From the NCBI GenBank assembly GCA_030734395.1, contig JAUZTG010000023.1:578670-642669 (forward strand): a stretch of DNA of 64,000 nucleotides. Direction: 5' to 3'. The position numbers and the translations under genes were made by a program. Under the pieces are notes generated by a model. It was not told the origin of the DNA and made no database searches. It was given only the letters and a program-made list of their open reading frames with translations. Positions 22,350 to 34,079 of the stretch are shown here, piece by piece (the stretch's first letter is position 1; each line of letters opens with the position of its first letter). Origin of the DNA: Sarocladium kiliense (lineage: Eukaryota; Ascomycota; Sordariomycetes; Hypocreales; Sarocladiaceae).

Positions 22350-23351
22350 TTAGAACTCAGAGGCGCTGCTCTGGGGGAACTCGAAGTTGACGTTGCGGCC
22401 TGTGAGGCGGCGGTAGACCTCGGAGTAGGTGTCGAGCCTGTAGTCAACACCACCACGCTCCTTCTCGTCAAGGATGACCTTGAGGAGCTTGCTGCCGTCC
22501 TCCTTGGTGCGGATGCGCTTGCCAACGATCTCGACGGGGTAGGTGAGGTCGGCAAGGATGGCGTCGTGGACAGCGGTGAGTGTGCGGGAACGGGGACGCT
22601 TCTGTTTCTGGGTGTTGCGAGAGCGGGCAGAGCGCTTGGGGCGGGGGAGGATACGGCGCGAGGCGAGGATCAGGACATGGCGGTCAGAGAACTTCTTCTC
22701 GAGCTCACGGGTGAGGCTGAGATTTCTGTCAGTATAGTTCGGGTATCTATGATCCAATTCGTAAAACTTACCGCTGCTGGACGCGGTGGAAGCCGGTCAG
22801 GGAAGGGACGGGGACAAAGATGACAATAGCCTTCTTGCCGTGGCCAACTTCGATCTATTCAAGACCCAAAGTCAGCATGCGAGCTCCAGGACAAAACCTT
22901 GGACCGCTTCCCGTCCTGTTCCACAGAAGTCAATTATACTCCGGTCGATTCGCGAGCCACTTATCCCCATGCTTAGAGCGTTCGGTCTGCGTCAAGGCGC
23001 ACCGATATTCTCAGAAACCACTTGACGAATTTCTCCAACGTGGGTATTGGTCGTTCGCATGGGGACTTCGAAGCCGACACGTCGTCGCCATCGTTCTTGT
23101 CTTATGGTGGGAACAGGAACTCGAAAGGTCCTCCAAGTATGTATGTGATGTTTCTTCCTCCATCCAAACATCATTCAAGGGCATCTCACCTCACGAGCGG
23201 AGACGATCTGCAGAGGGCGCAGAGCGACCTTGAGGTCGGCGGTGTTGGTCTCGAGGTCGTAGAGAGCCTGAGCAATGTTCTGCTCAAGCTCGGAGGGGTT
23301 CTGCCTCGAGGGGCTGTTGGGGGCGATCTTGTTCAGGGCCTGGGCGCTCAT
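22350..23351 (-). CDS. rps7: 40S ribosomal protein eS7
   Basis: Minus-strand exons 23351-23190, 22854-22772 and 22725-22350 (206 residues). Familiar eS7 blocks: MSAQALNKIAPNSPS, ELEQNIAQALYDLE, IEVGHGKKAIVIFVPVPSL, FSDRHVLILASRRILP, then a basic stretch PRSRTLTAVHDAILAD and a C-terminal FEFPQSSASEF. eS7 is a component of the small subunit body. The first intron is 335 nt, six times the local norm, which is common for fungal ribosomal-protein genes; the second is 46 nt. A CACGTG and an ACCCTAG motif lie within about 130 bp upstream. Convergent with dynactin p62. Confidence 0.96.
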
Positions 23352-24409
23352 CTTGACTGCTTTGACGTGGATGATGTCGAAGGTATCGGGATGGGGGTCG
23401 AGAGTCGGACTTTGGTCTTGATGCGACTTTGACAATTTTTTGGTTAATGGGGGGTTTCCGTACCCTAGTGGGTCAAATCACGTGGGTGGGGGGCTTGAGC
23501 TCACCTGGGTTGCTCGAGGGCCCATGTCAGCAACCTGGCCACCCTAAACCTCATGCGACGGCCTTCCTCGACGATTTCGGTGATCCCATTTTGCCTTGCA
23601 AACGGGAAATAAGTCATTAATAGCAGGATGAGAAGATCGTGGCTTTATTTGTTGTGAATAGTCTCACGCTCCTTATGCCTGGTTCTTCTGAGCTGGGTGC
23701 GGTACTCTGTCATAGCGATGATGTTCGCTGCTCCGGCCAAACTGTCACAGCCATAGGAGTAAGTGTCGCCCGCTTTTGACAGAACCGTATGGTGTAGTGA
23801 TCGTATTGATATATCGGACTTGTCTACCTCAAGTATGACCTAAATGTGGCCATTATGCTCGTCAACAACCCATTCTTCTTCTTGAGGGGAAGCCAGGCAA
23901 CTACAAAGGTCTGATGGGTGAACTAGCACCGTCTGAAACTGGTAATGTCAAATTGAGTGTGGCAGTACTTCACCTTAGGTACCTCGATCTGGGACTGAGA
24001 TCATAGAATCTTTCACGCTGATGGAAGATGGCTAAGGTACCTTGCCTGACGGCTGTCGACCAGTGGCCGAGATGCCGAACAGAAAAGAGCTCCTCAACCG
24101 GTGATGAGCGCAGGGAAGGAAGGAGCGCCTGTTCTTCACCACGTACCTGCCACAGGTAGCTCCTTCCTCGTGGTGCCCTGCTCTGAAGACCATGGAACTC
24201 CTCTTTTGTTCTCGACGTCTCTCTGGTCTGCTCATCTCCCTGGATCTGTCCTCTACAAGGTTTGCCTGGTCTTTGGAGCTTCATTCTCAACTGTCCGTTT
24301 GGAAGATCTCGCGACTCAAGATTTTGGCAACGAACACATTCCATCAACTCGTAGCCATCCATTACTGTTGCCTGCTTATCACCAGATCTATCATCAACGG
24401 TCCTCCAGC
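23352..24409. other. Intergenic, promoters of eS7 and the WSC protein
   Basis: Holds CACGTG at 23479-23484, about 130 bp upstream of the eS7 start, and ACCCTAG just before it, both usual in ribosomal-protein promoters. The open frame upstream of 24410 is continuous with the WSC gene but has no signal peptide. Nothing else seen. Confidence 0.5.
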
Positions 24410-25615
24410 ATGAAGAAAACAATTCCCCTTACTTTGCCAGCCTTTGCAGGCCTCGTTCATGCATCGTCGGACTGTAAACAAGGGTTCACCTATCATGGCT
24501 GCGCAGTAATCGACCTCAACTCACTTGGCAACCCCCTAGTCTTCTCTGACACCATCCTGTCGCCCGAAGCATGCCAGAAAGCATGCCAAGGCCACCAATT
24601 GGCGGCTTTGTTCCCAGAGTATGTGATCTACACCTGTCTGGACGATGACGACTGACCATATAGCTGCTGTCGTTGCGGAGATCACTTAGAGGCTGTAAAG
24701 CCGGTCAACGATGCAGTATGCGACTTCGCTTGCATGCATGACCCAAGCGTTGGCATGTGTGGCAGTTCATGTGAGCCGAACGTATCGACCGTTTACACAA
24801 GAACGCCACCAGGAGTGGAAGCACCCCCTATATCTGCAAACTCGGGTGTCCCCGAGCTACCAAAGGACCCTGACACTGGAGATCAACACCAAGATCTTCC
24901 ACCTGGTCCCGAGCAGCCCTCGAGCCCCGGGTCTACTTGGAATCCAGGTGGTCAGTCGACGCCTGGGAACCCCCCTGGCCGTGGAATTCCTCCAAATCCC
25001 AAGTCTGTGAACCCCGACCCAGGCTCAGCTGTTCCTGGCGATCCAGAACAGTCGCCTCCAGAACCCGAAGCTGATTTACCGAGTCAAAGCAATCCACCAC
25101 AGAATGCGCCACCCAATAACCAACCACCCTTGGGGTTTCCAGACGTACCAGACTCAGGAAACCCACCTCAAGGCAATCCATCAGAACCTGCGACTCCTAG
25201 TCTTCCGCAGCCATCGATCCAACCCGAGCCAACACCCCCCGATGATGAAATGCCGTCTTCCGGAGAGCCACCCCCAGGAGAGGCTCCTGAGCCGCTCAGC
25301 TCTTACCCTCCCGAGACTGATGGTCCCGAGACCACCCCAGCCGGATCACCACCTCGGCCCAATGCAGGGCCAGGCACCGTGAACGTCCCCGAGCCTGAAC
25401 AGGCGGATGGTACACCTGTGCCAAACCAAGGAAATATGACAGATGGTCGTCCTCCTCCTGATACGCAGCCCTGGCCAAATCCTTCCGGTGGTCTAATAAC
25501 GGAGGGAGACCCTCCTGGCCCTTCACTGGTCACCGGGGCCGACGCCGCCGGGCTTGCCATGCCTGTAGGCCTCATATGGCGCATCCTGATTGCGATGGCC
25601 TTCTTCTATGCTTGA
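24410..25615 (+). CDS. WSC-domain cell-surface protein with Pro-rich stalk and GPI signal
   Basis: Exons 24410-24618 and 24664-25615 (386 residues, intron 45 nt). Start chosen because it opens a signal peptide (MKKTIPLTLPAFAGLVHA). Residues 20-110 form a WSC domain: CKQGFTYHGCAVID, LSPEACQKACQG, DCCRCGDHLEAV, CDFACMHDPSVGMCGSSCEP. About 230 residues of Pro/Gly/Ser/Asp-rich, acidic stalk follow, then a C-terminal hydrophobic run (GLAMPVGLIWRILIAMAFFYA) after a small-residue TGADAAG site, as in GPI-anchored proteins. WSC domains bind wall polysaccharide and occur in stress sensors and in glycan-active enzymes; without a cytoplasmic tail a wall-bound adhesin or structural role is more likely than a Wsc1-type sensor. 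Spacing of Cys in the second half differs slightly from the classical pattern. Confidence 0.85.
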
Positions 25616-26222
25616 GCCGAAAGCATCAGATGTAGTGTGGAATGAGAGATGAAGCGATAATTGCTTCCATACTGTATGCTACTACAACATTTTGGGCCCC
25701 GTGAGTGGCATAATAGGGACCGGAGAACTGTCTTGAGTCATAGACAACATGTACGAGAGTCCTCAATGAAGCAGGTCAGAAAGAGAAGACCAAATAGATA
25801 CAACACTACTATTGAAAGCAGGGCGTGTGGTTGATGAATGGGAGCTCGTGGCGTAGGCGAGTATGTGCCTGATGGTATGGGTAGCCTGGTGCCTGGCATT
25901 TCCCTTTGAGGAAATGAGAAAACTCCACCAGAACTCCGATGGTCATGCATCTCGGGAGTCGAATCGCATTTTAACACGTCCTGAACCTCATGATGGGTGT
26001 GCCTTGAAGTTGGCAATGGCCTGACAAGGATGAGATGGAAGGCGGATGTTGTTACCTAGTGGACGGAGTTCCGCCAGCTACGGAATCGTGGCGGGGTAGT
26101 GCAGTACGCATCGTTGTCTGGCGCTCCGGCCCTTGTTGACCAATTCACATCCCTCTTAAATCCCAGCCTCATCCTCTTGCATCGCATTCCTGTTTTCAAG
26201 TTCGCACTGCAAGCTTGCAAAG
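25616..26222. other. Intergenic
   Basis: 3' flank of the WSC gene and promoter of twinfilin. No additional gene or structured element seen. Confidence 0.5.
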
Positions 26223-27330
26223 ATGCAGTCCGGTATCTCAGGTACGTTTAAGCACAGTTGCACGAAGCATTGGCCAGGGAACTGACAAGACTACAGCATC
26301 CGAGGAGCTCCAAGCTCAATTCAACTCCCTCCTCTCGAGCCCCGACACCTTCGGCCTTCTGATCACGATCGAGAAAGAAGCTCTTGTTCCCGTCTCGACC
26401 ATTCCCTCTACATCCTCCTCCTTCAGCGAGAACCTCAAAGCCCTCCAAGAGCACCTCAAGCCTGATGTTGCGCTCTATATCCTTCTTCGGCGGTACGAGG
26501 ACTCCCCGCGCCTCCTCGCGCTGACATACGTTCCCGATGCGGCACATGTGCGGCAGAAGATGCTCTTCGCGTCAACACGACTCACGCTGGTACGAGAGCT
26601 GGGATCAGAGCATTTCCGGGAGACCATCTTCGCTACTACAGCTGAGGAGCTGAGCGAGGCCGGCTTCAAGAAGCACGATGCGCACACGAAGCTGGACGCA
26701 CCGCTGACAGAGGAGGAACGCACCCTGGGAGAGGTGAAGAGGGCAGAACAGGAGACTGGCACTGGAACGGGAACAAGGGAGATCCACCTTAGCAAGAGTC
26801 TGAAGATGCCAGTGGGAGAGGATGCCATTGCCGCGATGACGGCAGTTGGGCAGGATGGTGGCAGGACAGTGACGATGCTGGTAAGTCGCGCCCATTCGAC
26901 CCATTTCAGCCAGTCAAGTACTGAATCACATCAGAAAATCAACCCCGCGACCGAGAGTGTCGAGCTGGTGCCCGAGTCACCCTCCCCCAGCTCGATCGCT
27001 GAGCTCACCCAAGCCATTTCCGCTACCGAACCACGCTTCACTTTCTTCCGCTACACCCACACCCACAACGGCACCGAGTCGAGCCCTGTCCTCTTCTTCT
27101 ACACTTGCCCCGCTAATGCGGGCACCAAGTCTATCAAGAACCGCATGATGTACCCGCTGATGAAGCGCGCGGTGCTCACTGTTGCGGAGTCAAACGCAGG
27201 TCTGAAGGTGGAGAAGAAATTCGAGGTAGAGGAGCCTTCTGAGATCACAGAGCAAAGCGTCTTGGAAGATCTGCATCCGAAGGTGACGGCGCGGCAAGGA
27301 TTCAGTAGACCGAAACGGCCTGGACGGTGA
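26223..27330 (+). CDS. twf1: Twinfilin, ADF/cofilin-family actin regulator
   Basis: Exons 26223-26241, 26297-26880 and 26935-27330 (332 residues, the same length I recall for yeast Twf1). The first exon is only 19 nt (MQSGIS). Two actin-depolymerising-factor homology repeats are seen: the first with SEELQAQFNSLLSS, LRRYEDSPRLLALTYVPD and HVRQKMLFASTRLTLVRELG; the second with ESVELVPESPSPSSIAEL, FTFFRYTHTHNG, FFYTCPANAGTKSIKNRMMY, and a C-terminal basic tail ARQGFSRPKRPGR. Twinfilin sequesters ADP-actin monomers, caps barbed ends and binds capping protein via the basic tail. Cytosolic at cortical actin patches. The second intron could be retained in frame but a GTAAGT...CAG intron of 54 nt fits better. 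Confidence 0.93.
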
Positions 27331-28042
27331 TCCTCTTCACGTCCAATCATCCAAAGAGAAGAGGGGCTCTTAGCAAGCGAACAGGGACGATTAGAGATTT
27401 AAATGAGAAATTTGATTTGACTTTTCCTCAGATATATACAAAAGATGATGCTGATGACCCAAAAAGATGCAAATGCAAATGCAACAGAAGTCCACCCACT
27501 CACGGAACATATAAGAAATCCAACGTCCCCTGTTCTCATCTCACCCTCCGCCCGCCTTGACCCGCAGTGGTATATCCGACATGCCTCGTCCGATGCAAAC
27601 CTCGCAATGAAGCCCAACATCTTCCATCTCCTTTATTTCTATTTTCGCCCTTGGCCCACAAACAAAAGAGTTTTCGATACCTCGATCAGAGAGATGATTC
27701 CACCTGCTTCTTTACCGCGACTAGATACCCCGGAAACCATGGTCAGATCACAACAGTCCCAGAAGAACAGGAAAGCAAGTAGGCAGGCCAACGCATGAAC
27801 GACAAAGACAGAAAAGCAGGACGCGAATCAAAGCAACACAACGAGTGGAAGGAAGCGACAATGGTCACTTCTCCCACGACCTCCTTCTTCTCCCGGCGTT
27901 CTCAGTATCCGAAGTCCGCTCGCTCATCGAAGTTCTTTCATCGGTCTCGAATAACATCGTCGAAAGGCTCGATATCGACGCCGTCCAGGATTCTGTTTCA
28001 TGCGCAGAATTCGACCAAATCTCATGTGGGGTCCCCTTCAAA
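27331..28042. other. Intergenic between convergent genes
   Basis: 3' flanks of twinfilin and the carrier. Short frames only. Confidence 0.5.
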
Positions 28043-29213
28043 TCACTCTTCGTACTTGCCTCCAGTGAATGCGAGGTTGCTGCGTTCTAACTTGTCCTTG
28101 AGGTATTCGTAGACGGTGAAGGTGACGGCCTGGCCGGGGGCGACGCGCATAATGCGGGGGGTAATGCCCTTGTAGAAGGCGTGGAAACCTTCTTGCCTGT
28201 TGGGAAGTTCATGGTTAGTTGAGGTGTGTGATTGAGTTGCTCGTGCCTGGACTTACTTGAACATATCGCTAGCAATGACTTGTATCCGTTGGAAGGCAGA
28301 AACACCGGGCATAGCGGGGGCCTTTTGCAGTCTTGTCTTGATGGTGTCGATGGGGGCGTTGCTCAGAGGACCCATGGCACCGCTGACGAGTCCAATGAAG
28401 GTCGTCTGGTAGCTGGGGAGGTTGGTACCCTCGTACTGAGGCTGCCAGACCTTCAGCCACTCCTTGAAGTACGAATACGCCGTGAAGTTCACAGCCTGGT
28501 TGGAGCCCTGTCTCAACGCCGTGAGGGACACGCCACGGTACAGCGCACCGAATCCCTCCTCCCTGACAACCGTATACAAAGCATGTGCCGCGTTTCTGTA
28601 CTTCGGCACATCCAAAGGATCAGCCATAGAGTGATGCTGCGCCTGCAGCCGAATCTTAATAACCTCCATAGGCGTCACAACCGCCACCGCCTCAGTCACA
28701 CCAGCCGCCAGGCCAGCCATGAAGGTAGCGCGGCCAGAGACGACGCCAGTGTTGGGATCGGCCAAGAACTGCTTGTAGGCTTCGAAGGAAGTGAAGCGGA
28801 TGGCCATCTTGGGGACAATACCGGTGAGGACGGCGCCGAGACCCTTGTAGAGGCCGAGAGGAGTCTCTTTCTTGACGATTTCGACACCGGTGCGGATGAA
28901 GCCGCGTTTGGGGGCGCCGGGTTGGCGAGCGCGACGGGAGAGTTGCATGCGGACTTTGATTGTGTCTTGGGAGGCATTGTGTTAGTTCCTGTAGTGTGTG
29001 TTGCTGTTGTGGAGGAAGAGGCGTGAGAGAAGAGCTTACCGAGAGGGTGGCAGGCGAGAGCCTCCATCATACCAGCGCCACCACCAGCTGCAACAGATTC
29101 AGAGTCAGTAACATGAAGCCATTTCACGAATGTGTCTTGGAGAAAAGGGTCATACCCATTAGGTTGACCGCCACAGTGGGCGGCTGCTTGTTTCCGTCAC
29201 TCACGCGAGGCAT
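28043..29213 (-). CDS. sfc1: Mitochondrial succinate/fumarate carrier (Sfc1/Acr1 type)
   Basis: Minus-strand exons 29213-29156, 29087-29040, 28965-28257 and 28196-28043 (322 residues, as in yeast Sfc1). Three solute-carrier repeats carry the signatures HPLDTIKVRMQ, TPMEVIKIRLQ and APIDTIKTRLQ; the first spans an intron after HPL. Further family residues: NLMAGGGAGMMEALACHP, KETPLGLYKGLGAVLTGIVP, VVREEGFGALYRGVSLT, HAFYKGITPRIMRVAPG. It exchanges cytosolic succinate for mitochondrial fumarate across the inner membrane, needed for growth on acetate or ethanol (glyoxylate cycle feeding gluconeogenesis; acuL in Aspergillus). Assignment to this subfamily rests on overall similarity; related carriers (citrate, tricarboxylate) are a weaker alternative. 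Long 2.6-kb upstream region. Confidence 0.92.
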
Positions 29214-31850
29214 CTTGAAGGACCTCTTGAGTGTCTTTTTGGTGGACGTTTCCGTAGAAGTAGATTGAGAAAGTGAATGCGATCCAGCTTATTGCCTTTT
29301 CGTCAAACCAATTGCGCTTCGCAAGGTGGTTGTTGTAGTTGCGACTTGCACCACTGGTTGTTCGGGACCTCGGTATACTTCGGCCCCTTGTAGCGGATGA
29401 TGTCAAGCTCCCGCAGCTGTGTCTCCGAGGAGCGGAAGGAACAACAGCGTGATTTGAAGCTTGTAATAAACAATGAAAAGTAGAATAATTGAACAAGCAG
29501 ACAATAAACAAGATCAGATAACTTTGTTTAGAAGAAAGAAAGAGGAAAGGGAGTCACAAAGTATGACTCTGGATCACAAGGAAAAAAAGACACAGCACAC
29601 GCCGATGATCGGTGGGCTTTCGCTGGTCTAGAAAGGGAACAAGAGGGCAGATGAACTCAGCTGGATAACCGAATGAGAGACAGCAGATCGAGTCACACGT
29701 CAGTCGCTTGACATCTGAATGCCAATCAAGTCCCCAATAAGCTCTGGTCGTTTTGCACACACCCCGCGTGGCGTTTTCGGTCAATGGGCACACGAGGGAA
29801 CTTCAGAGGTACATGCAAGGTGCAGCGTGCGCCGAGGTCAAACAAGAGGGTGGTTTTGTCGAAAAGGTTAAGAGATACTCGGACAGGTGGAGGAAAAGAA
29901 GGACGACCCTGTTTTTTTTTTCTTTATTGGTTAAATCAGACTCCCTGACAAGTTTTATCCTGCTGGGTCTCTTTCTCCCCCCGTCTCCCCCGGTATAGCT
30001 AGTAGGATGGATTCGATCGGAGCTGGGTTGCGTGCTTGGGTCGTTCCCGGCGGGAGCAGCGAAGAGGAGCTCGGAGAACCGAGCTGGAGCTGGACTTGTA
30101 CTGCCGTGGCTGTTCCCCGCCATCGCATCGTGGGATGGATGTGGGCACACAGGTTCCGGGAGTACTTTGCAGGCTTGTTGTGTTTGAGAGGAGGGTACGC
30201 ACCCGCGGCTGAGGAAGGGAGATATATGTCCAGCTTGGCTCACCATAACTACGATCTGATGTTGTAATTTGATGTCTATACCCTATTGTTCTGGAAGAGA
30301 GGTGACTCTGTCGTCGGCTGGGAATTCAACAGTGAAGGTATCACCCAGGTACCCTTTGATCCACCATTCCGGGCGGATGGAGCTCCACGACTCGGTGGCC
30401 CGGGTGTGAGTGTGCGTGTGTGGGAGTATTGTCACAGAGATCGACGAGGCTGCAGCAATTACAACTGGCCAGGAAACAACAGAGTATTATTCCTCGGAAG
30501 ATCGGCTCTTGAGAATGAGAAGCACATCCTCTGGTCATCAATTGACACACTCTAACGTGGTTACAGTGGCATGCTGCCAGCTGAGGCACCTCCTTGTCCA
30601 TGGCCTATGTCATCCGTGGGTGCCCTTTACCGACCACCAGCCGAGCTTGTGATTTTGCGGGGTGCAGCCTCTCTCAGCCCTCTAGACTCGACCTGCACCT
30701 CCTCCCACCACTGGCGCCTACGAGACAGTGATTAACACGTGCAAGGCTGTTGCATCTCCGTAGCTAAACGTGCCTTATGCACACGGCACTCATTGTAAGT
30801 TCAGCGCATCTCAGAGTCGTGCATCCCTAGTCACTACCCTCGCCGTCAGGTGCATCATCCGACTCTCTCGGCTCGGCCACATCCCCGGACCCTCACCTCA
30901 TCTCTCTGCCCTCTCCCTTCGGGCGCATTCGGAACCGACCTGGTTGACCAGCCCAACCCCCAAACCAAATCATCGTGACCCCCATTCTCTCCTTTGCCGA
31001 CAAGGTCCTCAAACGCTATGACCTTCTAACACTCATTGATTCTACCTCTTCAACAGCGGCAAAGCTGTCCTCTCACATCCGTCTGCTGTCCTTTGCCGAG
31101 GTTACCCGTCCAACCCCCACAAACACTCTCGTCTCCGGATCGGATAAGGATTGGTCGATTGACTTCCCTCTCAAACGTCAACCTACCTTACCTCTGTCGG
31201 AATGGTGTTCCGTCGAGACGGAAACGGCTGCTTGTAGGTCCCTAGATATGACTCGAGAGCCTCACTCTTAGATGTGGTATGCCCATGCACGTGAGACCTT
31301 CATCACATGCTTTCTTCCTCAGCAAGCCACCCTTCAACACTTGTCCTCGATATGGTTACCGTCAGACTACGAGCGTACTTGTTACGGCTCAAACGCCTTG
31401 GAGACGTTGCAAGCTTGTTCACGGCGCGGAGCCTAATTGTCCCTTCGTTGTAACTAAATGAGGCCTCACACCCACCTGGTGGATTTGTCCCTACCCTATG
31501 TCATGCCCATGTCATGTCAAGTCAAGGGTGTCACCATTCCGTGACGAATTAGAGCAAACGCATTAAAATGTAGGACAACCGTCCTTTTGTTCATTTTGTT
31601 CCACACGTCCTATGTCCCGTGTCCATTCCTTAACCAAATCCCGAACAACAAAATGCAGCTTTTGGCGCCAAAGATCATATCAACCAAACATAAAGAGAAT
31701 GAATACAACCCGGCCAATGAATACACGGTGCACCGACCGCTGGCCATCTCATCAGAGAAACATGGCTTGCCGATGATGGTATCTCAAACAAACCCTTCCG
31801 AAAAAGAAAAACGCCCAAAATAAAACCCCATGTCCCGCTGATGCATGTCA
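29214..31850. other. Intergenic, 2.6 kb
   Basis: Upstream of the carrier gene and downstream of SconB. Several small frames, none with family features. A T10 run lies near 29911. I see no RNA gene or relic. Confidence 0.45.
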
Positions 31851-34079
31851 TCACGATGGTGTTCCCCTCTCCTCCATCCGCTCACCCTCAAAGCTATACA
31901 GCCTCACCTCTCCATCCTCACTACCGCTCGCCATACGACTATCGCTGAGGCCAACGCACGTCACCGGACCAGTGTGTCCAGTGAAGCTCCTCTCGCATTT
32001 TCCCGTACGAGGTTCCCAGATCTTCGTCATCGAGTCGTTTGCGCCCGAGACCACCCGAAGTGTGTCACCAGCAAGGCCCCAGACGCCCTCGACGTGTCCG
32101 AACATACTGCGCACGCATCGGCCTGTCGCTGTATCCCACAGCCGGATGGTGTTGTCAAGGCCACCCGTGAGCATGTAGCGTGGAGGAAGAGGACGACTGT
32201 CATCAGACCCGAAGCCCGGGCCGTATGCTGCGCGATCATGAACGGGGGGTTCAATGGCGGCGGGACTGACACTGCGGCCGCTGTGGACTGATGCTGTGTC
32301 TGCGTTATCCCCGCTAGGAACCTCCTCTGGCTCGAAGTCTTCAGGCATCAGAAGAACCTGCTGGACTTGACCGACATGACCTTCGAAGGTCTTAATGCAT
32401 TGCTTCGAGTCGAGATCCCAGAGCTTGACAGCGAGATCGTCTGAAGCTGAGAAGATGGTTCGGGAAGGAGAGTCGATTCGTACGTGGTTCACCCAGTCGC
32501 TGTGGCCACGCAGAGTAAATGTTTGCTTCGTGTCGAAGCTGAAGATCTTGACGTGGTTGTCGACAGACCCTGAAGCGAGCGTGCAACCGTCAAAGTGGAC
32601 GGACAGTACGCCATCCGTGTGGCATTGCAGTGTGCTCAAGCACTCTCCAGTATGCCAATTCCAGATCTTGATGGTCTTGTCGAAGCTGCCGCTAATGAGC
32701 TTTGACTCATCAAATTGCAGTGTTCGCACAGCGCCAGTATGACCTCGTAGTGTACGAAGGCATTCGCCAGTCTCGATATCCCAGATCTTGACCGTCGTAT
32801 CGTACGAACCAGTAGCCATAATGTTGTGGTCGAATTGTAGGCAAGTGACGCCATTCTCGTGACCCTTGAAGGTTTTGATGGAGCACCGACCGGTCTTCCA
32901 ATTGAAGCCAACCTTGAATCGATCACGGTAGACAGCCTTCCATGGACGGAACTTGCGCTCCCCCTCGAGCTGAGAGCAGGATTGCTTCGACGGATGTAGC
33001 TTCGGTCGTTTCGCTGGTCCTTCGTCACTGGCAACCATTTGTCGCTTGTTAGAGTCGGTGTTAGGTGACGATGCTGGTTCTTCTGTGACGTCGGTCACTC
33101 TATCGTGCGCGTGGTTCGAATGCGCAACGCGCTGGTGTCGACTCCACGCTGCCAGCTTCTTTCTTTCGAGAAGCGGCAGGCCCCATCCACAAGTGGTGCA
33201 CTTTCGGTCGATGTGCTGCTCGCACATTCGGTGCCAAACCACATCGTCATCGGCGAGATCACGCCATCTACGACTGACCTGAGCGGCTTTGCAGAGGGAG
33301 AAAGTATCGAGGTATGTGAGGATCTTGTAGGATAGTTCGGTCGGAAGGGTGCCGAGAAAATCGATCTTGAGTTGTTCTTGGACTTCGCGAGCGACAGTCG
33401 AGAGTTGTGGGAAGCAACATTGCGTGATGATGCCCTGGAGCATCAGGTCGCGGTGTTTCGAGGGCGCGGCCGAGAAGACAGACCAGACGTGAGTGATGGC
33501 CTGCTGGTCGGCGGCGGTAAGGCTGTTGAGTTCCTGATACAAGGTTAGTCATGTCCGCAGTGACTATGCTTGCGCCCGCATGTTCAAAGAACTTACCGAT
33601 TGGATGTATGCCATCTTGGTCTCATCAGCAGCACGCCTGCACTTCGAGTCGGGACGGTGACGATAACAGAACTTGCTGTTAGGGTCTGGCTTCCGAGGAA
33701 CAGGAGTAGTCACGGCCATTCGATGGGAAGACTGGTCCTGCTTTTCTTTTCCGATGGGTGCGTAGATGCTGGGAATGTGTTCCTTCAAGAAAGGACTGAC
33801 GGCCATGCCGACGAGCTCAGAGGACGGCATCTTGAGAACTCGAGACTCGTCGCCAGTACCGTCTTGTGTCCTCCTCCTGTCACAGCTGTCCTTTGTTGGT
33901 TGCTGCGGTTGATGATGATGGTTATGATTGTGATGGATGTGATTTGATGAAGTAGTCGTCGTGATGCTAGGCTGAGGTGTCAGAGGCGGCGAGATAGAAA
34001 CAATATTGCCAGTAGGTATCGAGGTGTCGTCTAGAGTCTCGGCAGGCCGGTAGCCGTCTGTGCGAGCAAGGCCGTTCAT
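31851..34079 (-). CDS. sconB: Sulfur controller SconB (MET30/SCON-2), F-box WD40 protein
   Basis: Minus-strand exons 34079-33597 and 33533-31851 (721 residues). Exon 1 has a low-complexity His/Asn/Gln-rich tract (SSNHIHHNHNHHHQPQQP) and a family block FCYRHRPDSKCRR...ADETKMAYIQS. The F-box follows (LGTLPTELSYKILTYLDTFS near 222-241). A linker with CTTCGWGLPLLERKK precedes seven WD40 repeats from about 385 to the end, each with GH...WD spacing (FKGHENGVTCLQFD, IMATGSYDTTVKIWD, ISGSFDKTIKIWNW, and so on). SconB/SCON-2/Met30 is the substrate receptor of an SCF ubiquitin ligase that inactivates the sulfur activator MetR/CYS3/Met4 when sulfur is plentiful. A loop of about 60 residues interrupts the repeat region (EPEEVPSGDNADTASVHS). 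Its 5' leader contains a G17/C17 tract. Confidence 0.95.

Noticed and set aside
28232..29026. 264-codon plus-strand frame
   Set aside because: Antisense to the succinate/fumarate carrier and crossing its introns.
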